This document shows positions 22,981 through 34,794 of a DNA stretch of 64,000 bases, one piece after another; the first letter of the stretch is position 1; each line of letters starts with the position of its first letter. A program made the position numbers and the translations under genes. The notes below the pieces were generated by a model that made no database searches, was not told the origin of the DNA, and saw only the letters and a list, made by a program, of their open reading frames with translations. The stretch lies in the NCBI RefSeq assembly GCF_033115175.1, contig NC_084836.1, positions 78,396,253 through 78,460,252 of the forward strand, given 5' to 3'. The stretch is from Lepus europaeus (taxonomy: Eukaryota > Chordata > Mammalia > Lagomorpha > Leporidae).

Positions 22981-23367
22981 TAACCAGACACAGGTGGGAA
23001 GAGAGCCACAGGGCGTCTGCCAGCACAGATGTGGTTCTGGGAGGGGCAGCTGGCTGGGTGGACAGGGTTAGGATTCATAGTCTCGCTCCTGAGACAGACC
23101 TCAAGGGGAAAGCAGAGGGAGACACAAACCATTGCCCGTGGTAGAGGGGAGCTGGAGGACTGTCCACCCCTTACCCCTAACCAGCTGGAACGATGCTAGA
23201 GTGTGGTCCATAGTCTCCCAGAATGCTCCAGGGGCCCAGGCTCCAGGAACCCAGTGTCATTCACTCATTGGTTCATCCTTTGCCTGTTTGCCTCCTCCTC
23301 CCAAATAAACCACTCATGCCAGATCCTCATGTAGGTGGGGACCTGGACCAAAGACCGCTCTGCTGGG
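22981..23367. other. intergenic, no gene seen
   Basis: Unique sequence ending in the left target duplication of the next SINE. Confidence 0.5.
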
Positions 23368-23709
23368 CCGGCGCCGTGGCTCAACAGGCTAATCCTCCGC
23401 CTTGCGGCGCTGGCACACCGGGTTCTAGTCCCGGTCAGGGCACCGATCCTGTCCCGGTTGCCCCTCTTCCAGGCCAGCTCTCTGCTGTGGCCAGGGAGTG
23501 CAGTGGAGGATGGCCCAAGTGTTTGGGCTCTGCACCCCATGGGAGACCAGGATAAGCACCTGGCTCCTGCCATCGGAACAGCACGGTGCACCGGCCGCAG
23601 CACGCTACCGCGGCGGCCATTAGAGGGTGAGCCAACGGCAAAGGAAGACCTTTCTCTCTGTCTCTCTCTCTCACTGTCCACTCTGCCTGTCAAAAAAAAA
23701 AAAAAAAAA
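23368..23709 (+). mobile_element. young C-subfamily SINE with 17-bp TSD
   Basis: Full young copy (GCCGTGGCTCAACAGGC A box, GGTTCTAGTCCC B box) ending in poly(A). AAGACCGCTCTGCTGGG (23351-23367) and AAGACCGCTCCGCTGGG (23710-23726) flank it. It lies about 1 kb upstream of the CD93 start codon. Confidence 0.97.
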
Positions 23710-23726
23710 AAGACCGCTCCGCTGGG

Positions 23727-24769
23727 CAGCTCCTGTGACTTCTGATTCCAGGTCTTTGGCCTCGCTGCTGTGGGACAGAGGCGCGAGGGGGTGGCTCAGG
23801 CTCTTGTTCCCAGCCCAGACTGTAGCCCTCTGCCTTAGCACCGAGCTGGGGGAGGCAGGCCTGTGGCCAGGAGGCCAGAGGCAGTGTCATTTTCGTTTTG
23901 TGATCTGCCGCCTCGCTATGTGCTATCTGCACTCGCAAACCCAAAAACTGCCAATTTTCGCCCAGTTTGCTCTCATGTTCCCTAGGAGCTTGGCATGGTG
24001 TTAGAGACCCAGACATTCCCACGGCCCCAACGCCTATTTAAAAACTGCCTATCTATTTAAAGTTCATGATGGGGAGAATCAAAGGAAAAAAAGCCTCCTA
24101 AAGCCATCAGGGGAACATGAGATAGGCATAAGGAAAAATTCTCTTCACTTCTAAAAAAGGCTGAAAATTATAACCGTCCACGGCCTGGTATCTCCAGTCT
24201 CAGAATTTTTTTTTCCCTTTTGGTTGTTTGCAAACCCAAGTGGAATTTTATTATGAGTTACTAAGTGAGTTTTCTTCTTCCTTTTTTTTCTTTTTTCCAA
24301 ATTCCTAGTCCCCCAAATCTCTCCTCGTTCAACCGCATGCCTTTTAGGTTCCTCATGCTGTCTGGGAAAAGAGAATGTGGCGAAAATAAAGCGGCTGGTA
24401 TCTCTGGGCCCTGCACCTCTTCCTCCTCCGTCGTCCGCTGTCTCCCAGCTGCGTTTCCACAGCTCCGAGCCAGGGGCCGTAGGGAAGCCGCCTGGCCCCT
24501 TTTATGAACAACAAAACGGTGATGAAGGCAACAGGACTCAGAACACTATTCATTGCAGGAAGCCCCAGTATCCGGTGAGGAATAAGAAACACAACAGCAC
24601 AGGATGCGCCTTGGGTCAAGGGGACGCGAGAAGTCCGCAGCCTTTGTGTCTTTCTGGGAGCCACCGCGGCCACAGCTCAGCTCCCAGCTCCCCACCGGGA
24701 GCTGAAATCCCAGCGCCGATCGCCGCAGGGTGTCTAAGTTTTCCACCAGGGACGGAGGACGCCCCCGGG
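23727..24769 (+). promoter_or_regulatory. CD93: CD93 upstream region, promoter and 5'UTR (limits uncertain)
   Basis: The SINE-free DNA before the CD93 start must hold its promoter and 5'UTR. Two MEF2-like CTATTTAAAA/CTATTTAAAG motifs occur at 24034 and 24053. A TTTTAT-containing stretch at 24498-24504 is the only weak TATA-like candidate. CpG density rises from about 24600. The transcription start cannot be fixed from sequence alone. Confidence 0.4.
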
Positions 24770-26956
24770 ATGGCCACGTCCACGGATCTCCTGTGGCTGC
24801 TGCTGCCCCTGCTGCTCCCAGGCCAGCCCCAGGCAGGAGCCGGGGCCCCCATGGAAGCCGTGGTGTGCGCCGGGACCGCTTGCTACACGGCCCACTGGGG
24901 CAAGCTGAGCGCCTCCGAGGCCCAGCAGAACTGCAGCTCCAACGGGGGCAACCTGGCCACGGTGAAGAGCGAGGAGGAGGCCCGGCACATCCAACAGGCC
25001 CTGGCACAGCTGCTGAGAGCCGAGGCGCCCCTGGCAATGAGGACGGGCAAGTTCTGGATTGGGCTGCAGCGGGAGAAGGGCACGTGCTTGGACCCCGACG
25101 TGCCGCTCAAGGGCTTCAGCTGGGTGGGCGGCGGGGACGACACACTCTACACCAATTGGCACAAGGAGGTCAAGAGCTCCTGCATCTCCAGGCGCTGTGT
25201 GTCCCTGATGGTGGATCTGTGGCAGCCGCCCCTGGCCAGCCGCCTCCCCAGGTGGTCCGAGAGCCCCTGTGGGACCCCTGGCTCTCCTGCCAGCAACATC
25301 GAGGGCTACGTGTGTAAGTTCAGCTTCCAAGGTATGTGCCAGTCTCTGGCACTGGGGGGCCCCGGCCACGTGAACTACATCACCCCCTTCCAGGCCAGCA
25401 GCTCTGCCCTGGACCTTGTGCCCTTCGGCTCTGTGGCCAATGTGGTCTGTGGCAGCGGGGACGAGACCCAGAGCCATTACCTCTTGTGCAAAGAGAAGGG
25501 CCCCCAAGTGTTCGAGTGGGACAAAGCGGGCCCCCTCTGCGTGAACCCCAAGTACGGGTGCAGCTTCAACAATGGGGGCTGCCAGCAGGAGTGCTTAGAA
25601 GGGGGCGACGGATCCTTCCTCTGCGGCTGCCGCCGGGGGTTCATGCTCCTAGACGATTTAGTGAGCTGCGCCTCCCGGAACCCCTGCAGCTCTAATCCCT
25701 GCACTGGGAAAGCCACGTGTGTCCCTGGGCCCGACGGGAGAAGCTACACCTGCCGCTGCCTCTCGGGCTACCGCCTGGACTCGACTCAGCTGGGCTGCGT
25801 GGATGTGGACGAGTGTCAGGAGTCGCCCTGCGCCCAGGAATGTGTCAACACCCTCGGGAGCTTCCGCTGCGAGTGCTGGGTGGGCTACGAGCCTTCTGGC
25901 GCCGGGGAAGAGGCGTCCTGCCTCGACGTGGATGAGTGTGCTCCCGGCCGCTCCCCCTGTGCCCAGGGCTGCACCAACACCGACGGCTCCTTCCACTGCT
26001 CCTGCGAGGATGGCTACATCCTGGCCGGAGAGGACAGCACCCAGTGCCAGGACGTGGATGAGTGTGCCATCCCCGGGGGCAGCCCCTGTGACAGCCTGTG
26101 CTTCAACACACTGGGCTCCTTCCGCTGTGGCTGCCTGCCAGGCAGGCAGCTGGCCGCCGATGGGGTCTCCTGCATCATGGACTTGGCGTCCCCAGGACCG
26201 TCATCTGGGCCTCCCCAGGAGACGCATGAAGAAAACAGCGAGGGGAGTACCGTGCCTCCTGCCACAGTGTCCAGCACCACCAGAGGCCCTGAGGGCACCT
26301 CTCAGGCAGCCTCCAAAGCAAGGGAACCTCCCCTCCTCCCACCCGGGGACCCCACCACTTCTGCTGCAAGGGAGATGCTGGCCTCCGGTGAGCCCCCTGG
26401 TGTCTGGACGGAGCCTGGCACTCAGCAGACCACAGGGGCAGCTGGCCATGGCATGGCTGCAGGTGGGGACACAGTGGCCACTCAAAGCGACAATGGGGCC
26501 GACGGGCAGAAGCTGCTCCTGTTCTACATCCTAGGCACAGTGGTGGCCATCTCCCTCCTGCTGGCTCTGGCTCTGGGGCTACTGGTCTACCGCAAGCGGA
26601 GAGCCAAGAGGGAGGAGAAGAAGGAGAAGAAGCCCCAAAGTGCGGCCGACAGTTACTCCTGGGTGCCGGAGAGAGCTGAGAGCAGAGCCACAGAAAATCA
26701 ATACAGGTAAAGGAGCCCCTGAGGCCACCAGGTGGAGGCGGGCAGGAGGTGGGAGGTATAGACAGCACTGCAAAGTGGCAGCGGCCAGCTGTAGAGCCAG
26801 CAGGGTGCTAACATTGGCTCCAACGCAGTAGCCCATGCAGAGGCCCCTCTGTGGTATGGGTGCCTTGGGAGGGGACATTCTCCTGGGGTCTTGATATGTG
26901 TGTGAATGCTGTCACTTCTGTTTCTTTTTAGTCCCACGCCTGGGACGGACTGCTGA
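24770..26956 (+). CDS. CD93: CD93 (complement component C1q receptor), join 24770-26706,26932-26956
   Basis: CD93 is a type I membrane glycoprotein of endothelium and myeloid cells, with roles in adhesion, angiogenesis and efferocytosis. The spliced CDS encodes 653 residues; the human protein has 652. Layout: signal peptide about 1-24 (Leu-rich), C-type lectin-like domain about 33-182 (WIGLQREKG, NIEGYVCKF), a Cys-containing linker to about 257, five EGF modules (about 264-300, 306-343, 349-384, 390-426, 432-468) of which the last three start with calcium-binding DVDEC, a Ser/Thr/Pro mucin-like stalk about 470-578, TM about 582-607, and a basic juxtamembrane RKRRAKREEKKEKK (moesin-binding in the human protein). 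The ATG at 24770 has G at -3 and +4 and precedes the signal peptide. The frame stays open 131 codons further upstream, to an ATG at 24377, but that part lacks any family feature. Donor CAG|GTAAAG at 26706/26707 and acceptor TTTTTAG|TCCC at 26931/26932 join to give the family C-terminus ENQYSPTPGTDC. Confidence 0.97.
26707..26931 (+). other. CD93: CD93 intron 1 (225 bp)
   Basis: Starts GTAAAG and ends TTTCTTTTTAG, after a pyrimidine-rich stretch. It is phase 2 and splits the Ser codon of QYS. Only 24 coding bases plus one stop-codon remainder, 25 nt in all, lie in exon 2. Without removal the frame would stop at TAA (26708) after QYR. Confidence 0.93.
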
Positions 26957-27688
26957 AGGTGAGATGGCCCCAGGGACCGATTAAAGCTCAGCGGCCTCCA
27001 ACCTCAGAGCTTTCATTCCCAGTTGGAGCGGGAGGACCAGGGTCCCTTGGAGAGACTGGACTGGAATCAGCTGTGACCCTTCTCCTGAGAAGTCTGGCAG
27101 CTTGGAGTGTACAGGTGCTGTCTCATGTGTACGGTGTTCCCGAATCAGAAGCTGCGTGTGGACATGGGAATTCTGTGCACGTTAGCCGTTCTCTCTCCCC
27201 TCTCCCTGTTCAAGGTCAAGTGTGGCAGATTTCATGTCCCCCCCCCCCCCCAAATAGAGATCAGTACACTGGGAATCAAGTGCTATGGGCTCTTTGAATA
27301 GTTTCTCTGCTCCCTTCAACCATGGGAGAGGGAACGACAATGCTTCATGCCTGGTGCCAAATAGAATTGAGACATTTGTTCCTCTTGTATAATACAGCCT
27401 TATTATTTTGATCAGAAGCCCCTTTTTTGGTGAATATTTCTTTCTCTTTCTATCGATGCCTTTGCTGATCACAGGTCCTGCCCAGTTCCTGTTGAAGCCC
27501 TCCATAATCAGCAGAAATATCATTACCTGCTTAGGCAGCCAGGAGGCACCAAGGGTCACAGACCGTCTCCCAGCTCTGAGGTTTCTAATAGCCTTGGATT
27601 TCTTTTGCAAGCGAGGCTGGACCAATCTGGGAAAAGCTGCTTGGGGTGAATGGCAGGTGATCATGGAATCACATCTCCCAAACGGGGA

Positions 27689-27743
<55 letters not shown>

Positions 27744-28485
27744 CAAGGCCCTGATTCATTCGATGTCCTGTGGCTGACACACACTGGAATGCAGTGACAC
27801 AGACACTTAAGGAAAGAAGGCCAAGGGCACCCCCGCCCCCACTTCACAGCGCTCTGCGTGCACAGAGGAAGCCTGAGAAGTCTTTTGTTCTGACTGTTTT
27901 CTAAAGGATGTGTGAGGGAGCTGACACGTCGCGTTGTGATATCAGTCATCTTAAAGCACAGTTCACTGTCAACGGCGTGCCCTGAGAACTTGACTCCTGA
28001 TTTGTGAGTGTGGCTTAGGGCCAAGTTGGGGACTGGTCACTCAGGGTTTCTGTCTTTTCCTTAAAAAAGGAGCGGGAAGGAAAGGGAATAAATGCAATCT
28101 TTTGGGATTGCTGTTTTAAATTACATACTCATTTTAACGTGTACATTTGTAAAGATTCCCCCCTTAAAACACTGTGGGTACCAGCGGCTGTCTCTGGCTG
28201 CAGAACTGGACCTGGGACACTGGCAAGCATCCCCCTGGGGGGTTGGCTGGATACAACTGGGAGGCCTTAGGTCTCCTGGGAGCCCTTTGCTACCACTGTA
28301 CAGGGAATAGCCAGACGTCTCCTTCTAGGACTTCCAAAACCTGCCAGTCATAGCCGGGGTGCCTGGTTGTTTTCTGGCTTAGCTTCGGATATGTATCTCC
28401 CCTGAGAGGTCACCACCGTGGGGCCAGCTTTGACATGTAGATACTCTACAATATAGACATTTTCCAGGAGGAAAATGGAAAACTT

Positions 28486-28508
28486 GGGTTGGGGAGGGGA
28501 GGGGAGGG
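28486..28508 (+). other. G-quadruplex motif in CD93 3'UTR
   Basis: Five G-runs of 3-4 G are separated by loops of only one or two bases (TT, A, A, A) on the mRNA-sense strand. This meets the usual G3+N1-7 rule. Confidence 0.75.
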
Positions 28509-30124
28509 TGTAGGATTAAACAAAAGAGAAGGAAGCTGTGTGGGGCTCAGCAGGGTGTTTGGAATCTCTGCTTTTTCTAGGTAGTCTCCCTGGTTTCAAG
28601 GTGGGACTCCATCCTTTAACACAGATCCTCACTGGGACCCTAATGGTCCTGTGGGACTCTGCAATCTGTTGAGATTGGTGGCAGGTTGAGTGGAGACCGC
28701 CATCACCTGGCCGTGGGCTGCTTTCAACGACATGGCAGTATTTGCGCTTTGGGGCAGTAAGAGCAGGTGCAGTGGTTCTACCTCTAGGTCCTTACAGCTC
28801 TGCCCTCAAGCGCTGCGGGTGAGGGAGGCTGTGTAGGCTTTCCAGAGCTTCTTCATGGTCTGGAGCCAGCTCCTGTGAGCCTGTATCCACCTGCACCCCT
28901 CTTGGTTCCTGTTACTTCTCGGTGTTGGTTTCTCACACAGCCCAGACCCTTTCCTGGTCTCTGTTCCAGTTCTTGTTGACAGCTCGCAGCTCGATCTCCA
29001 AGTCCAGGGAGACCACGGATCCCCTCTGTGGGACCCATACACAGGGAAAATGAATGATAAGGAATTCAGGCTCCCCAAATGCCCTCTTTCTCATAGTTGG
29101 CTCCTTCCCATAGTGCTCATGGCCACTGCCTGTGAGTAGCCAATATACTGGAGTAGACACCCTTCAGCCGTGATTAGGTTGGAAGCCACCAGTCTGAAGC
29201 AATGCTTTGTTGTCCCATTATGTATGCTGGTACCTTGCTCCCAGCCTTAGCTCACGGAGCCTGGAGGCCCCAGCAATGAAAAACAAATGTCCACTGGCCA
29301 AACAAGCAGCATCATTTGCCCAGAGGGTCCAGCAGGAGAATCAAGGGGACAGCTGTGAAACAAACCAGGGTGCTGGAGACAGGGAGAAGTCTCCACTCGG
29401 CAATGTCTCCAAGACAACGGAGACTGTTTTGTCCAGATAGAATTCTCTGTAGCTCACAAATTCTGGGAGATTTTTGGAGAAACAAGACTCAGGACAAATT
29501 CCCCTGCCCCATCTGCCACCTTCCAAAGCAGGTAACTCTGAGGTGGTGGTGGGAGTGGGGGTGGGGCATCCTCACCGCGCAGCTCACAGCAGCCCTCACT
29601 GCTGAGTCAGTCTCCTGTTTGTTATCAGACAAGGAGGATGCAGGGGACAATTTTCTGCGGAATCTGAGGAGCATGGAAAACCAAGGGCTGTGCCAGCACC
29701 CAAGAGGGACTCGGGGGCATCCCTTGAAGCGGGAACCCCCGACCTTCTCAGCAGAGGGGCTTCAAGGCAAACACAACCATGTTTGGTTTCCGCCGGTTAT
29801 CACTGTTGTAGTATCCTGGGGCTACACATGCGCACATCACCTGTGTGAGCGACAGGGCCTTGCTGGAGTGTACAGGCTAAGGCCTGGAAGCAGACAGCAG
29901 TCCCGGTCAACCTCCGAAAGCCTCTTGCTTAGTAGCAACCTCAAATACCCTTTGGGAAGACCCATTCTAATTCTTTCTCATGGTCAGGCAGCAGTGCACT
30001 GAGTATGCTTCTATAACGGGCACAGTAAAGTGACTTGGAATTTCATTTCTCCTCCCTGAAAGCTGCTATTCTCTTTTAAGTTCTCCTGGTGAGTTAAGTT
30101 GGAGTCTGTTAAACTCAATAACTT

Positions 30125-30361
30125 GGGGTGAGCATTTGGCTTAGTGGTTCCCCACTGGAGTCCTTGGGATTGACACCCAGCACCAACTCCTAACTCCAGC
30201 TTCCTGCCAATGCACACACTGGGAGACACTGATGATGATTCAAGTAACTGAGTCCCTGCTGCCCACACGAGAGACCTGGGTGGAATTCCTGGCTCCCAGC
30301 TTTGGTCTGGCCCCACCATGGCTTGTTGTAAGCATTTGAGGGAATAAATCAGCAGTAGATA

Positions 30362-30408
<47 letters not shown>

Positions 30409-30430
30409 TCAAAATAAAGAAAAATGTAAA
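30125..30430 (+). mobile_element. old C-repeat SINE inside CD93 3'UTR
   Basis: Head GGGGTGAGCATTTGGCTTAG, body GGGTGGAATTCCTGGCTCCC, a pure (CT)n of about 40 bp, and tail CAAAATAAAG. Sense-oriented, so present in the inferred mRNA. Confidence 0.88.
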
Positions 30431-31420
30431 ACAAAGTAACAAAAAGCGAAAACTAGGTGATCATTAGGTACTTGGGTCCCAACCTTTCTTTCCCATGCAT
30501 AACTCTGTGAACACTAAAAGAACAGAGATACAGTTTGACAAATTGAATACCATTTGACAGATGATTTAATAAATTCAAAATAGCACAATTTTTAAAAGCA
30601 ACTGGAGGAAAGCCCTTTCCTATTATTTTTCTTCTTAGCTTCCCCATTGTCTAAATCAGGAAAACAGGAAAAGCTTGCTTTCTAGCAGCTGTGACATGGT
30701 TTCGTGCCCCCTACATATTTCCATCGCCCTGAACAATAGTGTTAGCACGGGACTCTGAGATAGGATTCCTGGAAACACCTGCCCCTGCTCTGGCTGCAGC
30801 ACTCCCTGCTTCAATCTCTACCTTTGGTCAAATTGGTTAACTGAAAACACAGGGTCACCCAGATTCTCTGTGTTTCTAAACACCCCATCCCCACCCAGGT
30901 CCCAGACGTGAACCCTGCCTGAAGTGCTTGCTAAAAACCATGTGTGTTGGGTCTGCTCTTGGAGATAGTGCCCATCTATTCTGGGGGAAAACTCTGGAGT
31001 CCCTCTCTCCCACTGTCCCTCTGACCAGGGAGTTCCTGTCAGCAGGTTTATGCCCATCATTCCTGGGGCGGAAGCTCTTTTGCAGATTTGCCTTGAGTTG
31101 TGGATTCCATCATGAGCAAGACCTTGTCCTTGGAGGTCAGATGTCATCGCGGATGTCAGCCACAGCTGGCGTCATCACCGCCAAGCGAGAGTGTAAATGT
31201 TTTTGGATATGTGTATTTGGAATTTGACTGCTTCTGGACTCTTGGACTGTCTGTGCAGGGTTTATTTTCAGCCTGTGCATAAAGCATTCCCTGGGGGAGG
31301 GGAGGCACTGAGCTTCTCCCAGGAGCACCAACAAAATAGCCTCTTGGGTGACATCATGGGCTACCTTTTGATAAGAGGTAGCTTGGTCATCCCTTGAGCT
31401 TTTGTTATGGAGCCACTCCT

Positions 31421-31426
31421 AATAAA
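31421..31426 (+). promoter_or_regulatory. CD93: CD93 poly(A) signal AATAAA
   Basis: CCTAATAAACTCTGAAATAC is followed by a GT/T-rich element (TTGTGAGCTTGTTTTTCGTG), a good downstream element. The distance from the stop codon suits the long CD93 3'UTR. Confidence 0.65.
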
Positions 31427-31470
31427 CTCTGAAATACAGCAGTTGTGAGCTTGTTTTTCGTGTACTTCAT

Positions 31471-31757
31471 GGGAATGGGCATTTGGCCTAGTGGTTAAGG
31501 TGCCCTGGCCCCACATTGCAGTGCGTGGGTTTGTCACAGCTCCAGCTCCTGGTGCCAGCTTCCTGCCAGTGCAGAACCTGGGAAGCAGCACCGGATGAGT
31601 TCCTGCCACTCCCACAGAAAACCTGGATTGCATTCCTGGCTCCTGGCTCTGGTGTTGCCCAGCCCTGGCCATTGTGGGCATTTGGGGGAGTGAACCAGTG
31701 GCTGGGAACTGTCCATCTCTCCCTGTGTGTGTGTCTCTGCCTCTCAAATAAATAATT
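31471..31757 (+). mobile_element. old C-repeat SINE
   Basis: Head GGGAATGGGCATTTGGCCTA, body CTGGATTGCATTCCTGGCTCC, tail CTCTCAAATAAATAATTA. A young SINE has inserted at its 3' end. Confidence 0.87.
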
Positions 31758-31771
31758 AAAATATTGGTTTT

Positions 31772-32118
31772 TCTGGCCAGTGCTGTGGCTCAATAGGCTA
31801 ATCCTCTGCCTGTGGCGCCAGCACACCGGGTTCTAGTCCCAGTCGGGGAGCCGGATTCTGTCCCGGTTGCCCCTCTTCCAGGCCAGCTAATTGCTGTGGC
31901 CAGGGAGTGCAGTGGAGGATGGCCCAAGTGCTTGGGCCCTGCACCTGCATGGGAGACCAGGAGAAGCACCTGGATCCTGCCTTCGGATCAGTGCAGTGCG
32001 CCAGTAGCAGTGCGCCGGCCGCAGCGGCCATTGGGGGGTGAACCAACGGCAAAAGGAAGACCTTTCTCTCTGTCTCTCTCTCTCACTGTCCACTCTGCCT
32101 GTCAAAAAAATTTTTTTA
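31772..32118 (+). mobile_element. young C-subfamily SINE with perfect 14-bp TSD
   Basis: AAAATATTGGTTTT occurs at 31758-31771 and 32119-32132. The body matches the young subfamily, with GGTTCTAGTCCC. It targeted the A-rich tail of the older SINE. Confidence 0.97.
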
Positions 32119-32132
32119 AAAATATTGGTTTT

Positions 32133-33419
32133 GGTATATATTTTATAAAAACTCAATTCACCTGGTGATCTTGCTGTTGTAGTCATGAAATGGATCTGTT
32201 TCCCTTTTTAAGAGTTGCTCAAACGAAATTGCCTTGACAACCATTCCACCTGCTGGAGGTGACTCTAGGCATGGGGCTCCACACTCCTGTGTCACACTGG
32301 GGAATGCTGGCACTGTCCCACCTTGCCTGCTGCCCTTGGGGCCAGGAATGCAAGTGTGGGCTTGCATTATGTCCAGTGCCCAGGGCGGCTGAGACCCAGC
32401 CCGACTGGATGTTTCCAGGTTTTGCACTGTGAACTGGAGTCCCCTAATCTCTGTCCCCTTCATCACCCTTTAATTTTCTACATTTTTCGACCAGACTGAG
32501 CAAGTGACACCTGGTGTGTGAATCAGCATTGTCCAGAGGGTGCGAATGTGCCATTCTGTAATTACCCCAGGAGCCTTTATCACCATTTTGTCAGCAAAGC
32601 TTCTTCAGTTTGTTTAGCTAATTGGGCAGGCAGACCAGACTGCTGGCTGCTCCCTGCATGCATCTCCCAGGGATCCCCTGTGGGGGGACAGCAGATGGTG
32701 GCCGGTCCTGAGTCTGCCTGCTTTTCCAACTGTGCACTTGGCAAAGGCTTTTAGCAAAGAACAGGGCTTAAGGAGGATAAAGTGTGCGGCTGCTGGCCTA
32801 GGACATTTGCAAGGAGCATGCATGATTTAGGGCTACAGACAGCTGATGCCATAAGCAACCTGATCACTGACAGCATATTTGGAAATCACGAGGTAACACA
32901 AACAGCACCGGCTGCTTCTCCGACTCACACACACGGACACTCACAAACACACACAGCTCTAACATTCTTCAGATTCATGCTTCAAAAACCCCCAAGACCC
33001 CTGTTCCCAGATTTAGGAAAAGTGCATGAAGAAAAAAATGGCGGCTTTCGAGGGTGATTCGTATGGCTGACGTTTGCTGTCTACCAAGTAAAAGTACTTA
33101 AATTCTAGGTATGTCTTTCCAATGAGACCCAGTTACTGAAACATTCATTTTTTTACAGTTAAGACTGCTTCACCACGTCAGGTAGGTTTGTGTTGCTATT
33201 GGGGTTAAAATTGGAGACTCAAGACAGGTGTGTGTGCATTCTATGGCATTTAACACGAATCCAAGGAGTGCACCAAGTTCCCAGCCTGTTATTCCATGTG
33301 TTCAATAAGAGGTAACAGAGACAGTAAATCTGAAACCCCCCCCCCAAAAAAAAGTCTCCGTTCAATGCTCCCCTGAGTTGTAATTGTGATGGTAGAGCTG
33401 CTTGAAAAAGACAGCAGTG
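32133..33419. other. intergenic, no gene seen
   Basis: Mostly unique. A short CA run lies near 32925-32958. AT-rich unique stretches at 32560-32620 and 32830-32910 may be conserved non-coding DNA; this cannot be tested here. Confidence 0.45.
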
Positions 33420-33744
33420 TTGGTGCCAGACTGTGGCATAGTGAGTAAAGCTGCCACCTGTGGTGCCGGCATCCCATATGGGTGCTGGTTCGAGTCCTGG
33501 CTGCTCCACTACCAATCCAGCTCTCTGCTGTGGCCTGAGAAAGCAGTGGAAGATGGCCAAAATCCTTGGGCCCCTGCAACTGCATGGGAGACCTGGAAGA
33601 AGCTCCTGGCTCCTGGCTTCAGATGGGTGCAGCTCTGAACATTGCGGCCATCTGGGGAGTGAACCAGCGGATGGTTCTCTCTCTCTCTCTCTCACTCTCT
33701 CTGTAACTGTGACTTTCAAGTAAAATGAATAAATCATAGAAAAA
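33420..33744 (+). mobile_element. C-repeat SINE with perfect 16-bp TSD
   Basis: GAAAAAGACAGCAGTG at 33404-33419 and 33745-33760 flanks a complete copy (GGTTCGAGTCCT B box). Confidence 0.97.
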
Positions 33745-33760
33745 GAAAAAGACAGCAGTG

Positions 33761-34794
33761 GATCAGTAGATGAGTCTACCTTCCCACTCGCTTTATACCC
33801 GGGCTCATCCTTTTAGGAGGAAATCAAAGGGGCGGTAACCAGTGGAAAATTGAAGAAAGCAGCAAGAGTGGAGGTCCTGACACCCTGGGAGCAGCGGCCA
33901 TGCCCGGATTTGATGGAAGAGCTTCCCCAGGGCGCTTGCTCAGCTTGCGCTGGTGTCCCTTGCGGAATTCTGCCCGTGGGGTTTTATCTGAGGTCTGTCA
34001 CCCTTGACTTGGGTGCTTGAGGTTGGTCCACAGGATTCAACTGAGCTGAAGAAGAAGTGAAAGGGAGGGAGGAAGGAGGAGCAGGGAGCGAGGAAGAGAG
34101 AGGGCATGGGGGATGGTGGTGGTGGGGAGAGATGGTCCAGATGTGGCCAGCTCGCGGCTGCTGTCACCTCCTGGGCCACACTCCCAGAACAGCAGAGGTG
34201 AGTCTGGCTGGGGACCACCAGGCGCTGAGGCGACTCCTCCAGCTTCCACTTCACTCATACACACCTGTTGAGCCTCCGCTCAGCTCATGACTTCTGCTCC
34301 ACGGAGCTCCCCATCAATCGGGGGAGATGGCGGCTCTGGGGAGAGATAGGGGCATTGGTGGATAATTCCAGCACTTCCAGGTGACCAAACAAGTGAGCAA
34401 AGTGGGCTGGGGGAAGGAGCAGACACGTACACCGGCAGGTGCACGTGACCTGAGCACCTGGAAGGTCAGGGCCGGGAGTCGTGCACCTGCCCTCCTGCCC
34501 CAGCTCAGACAGCCCCTCCCCTGCTCCCCAAGTCCTGCCTCTGTCCAGCAGGGTGATGCTGAATTCTGGAGAGCAGAATTAACGCTAACCATTTTATTCC
34601 TCCCCTGATAACCCAGGGTCTCCAAGTCTTATGTCTTCTTAAGGGCAAAGGGTATATGTTCATGGGACCCTACTCTCAGTCAGTCCTAATGTGTTTTAAA
34701 TAGAAATCCAGTCGCATACATTATCTCATACTACACATGTTGTGGAAGCTATTGGGAAAATTCACTGAACATTTATAAGTAGCAGATACAAGAG
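33761..34794. other. intergenic, no gene seen
   Basis: Unique sequence with a purine-rich strip at 34045-34130. No supported gene. Confidence 0.45.

Larger units (their letters stand above)
26957..31445 (+). other. CD93: CD93 3'UTR (about 4.5 kb)
   Basis: The human CD93 transcript has an unusually long final exon. Here the AATAAA at 31421 gives an exon 2 of about 4.5 kb, which agrees. The region contains one old SINE (30125-30430), a GA run at 27690-27738, a G-quadruplex motif at 28486-28508, and an alternative upstream AATAAA at 28087. All open frames inside look non-coding. The extent is inferred, not shown by transcripts. Confidence 0.6.

Noticed and set aside
24734-25507. 257-codon frame antisense to CD93
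   Set aside because: A shadow of GC-rich CD93 codon usage; the CD93 sense frame has complete family domains.
27182-28024. 280-codon minus-strand frame downstream of CD93
   Set aside because: It crosses a GA/TC microsatellite and lies antisense in the inferred CD93 3'UTR; no domain is recognisable.
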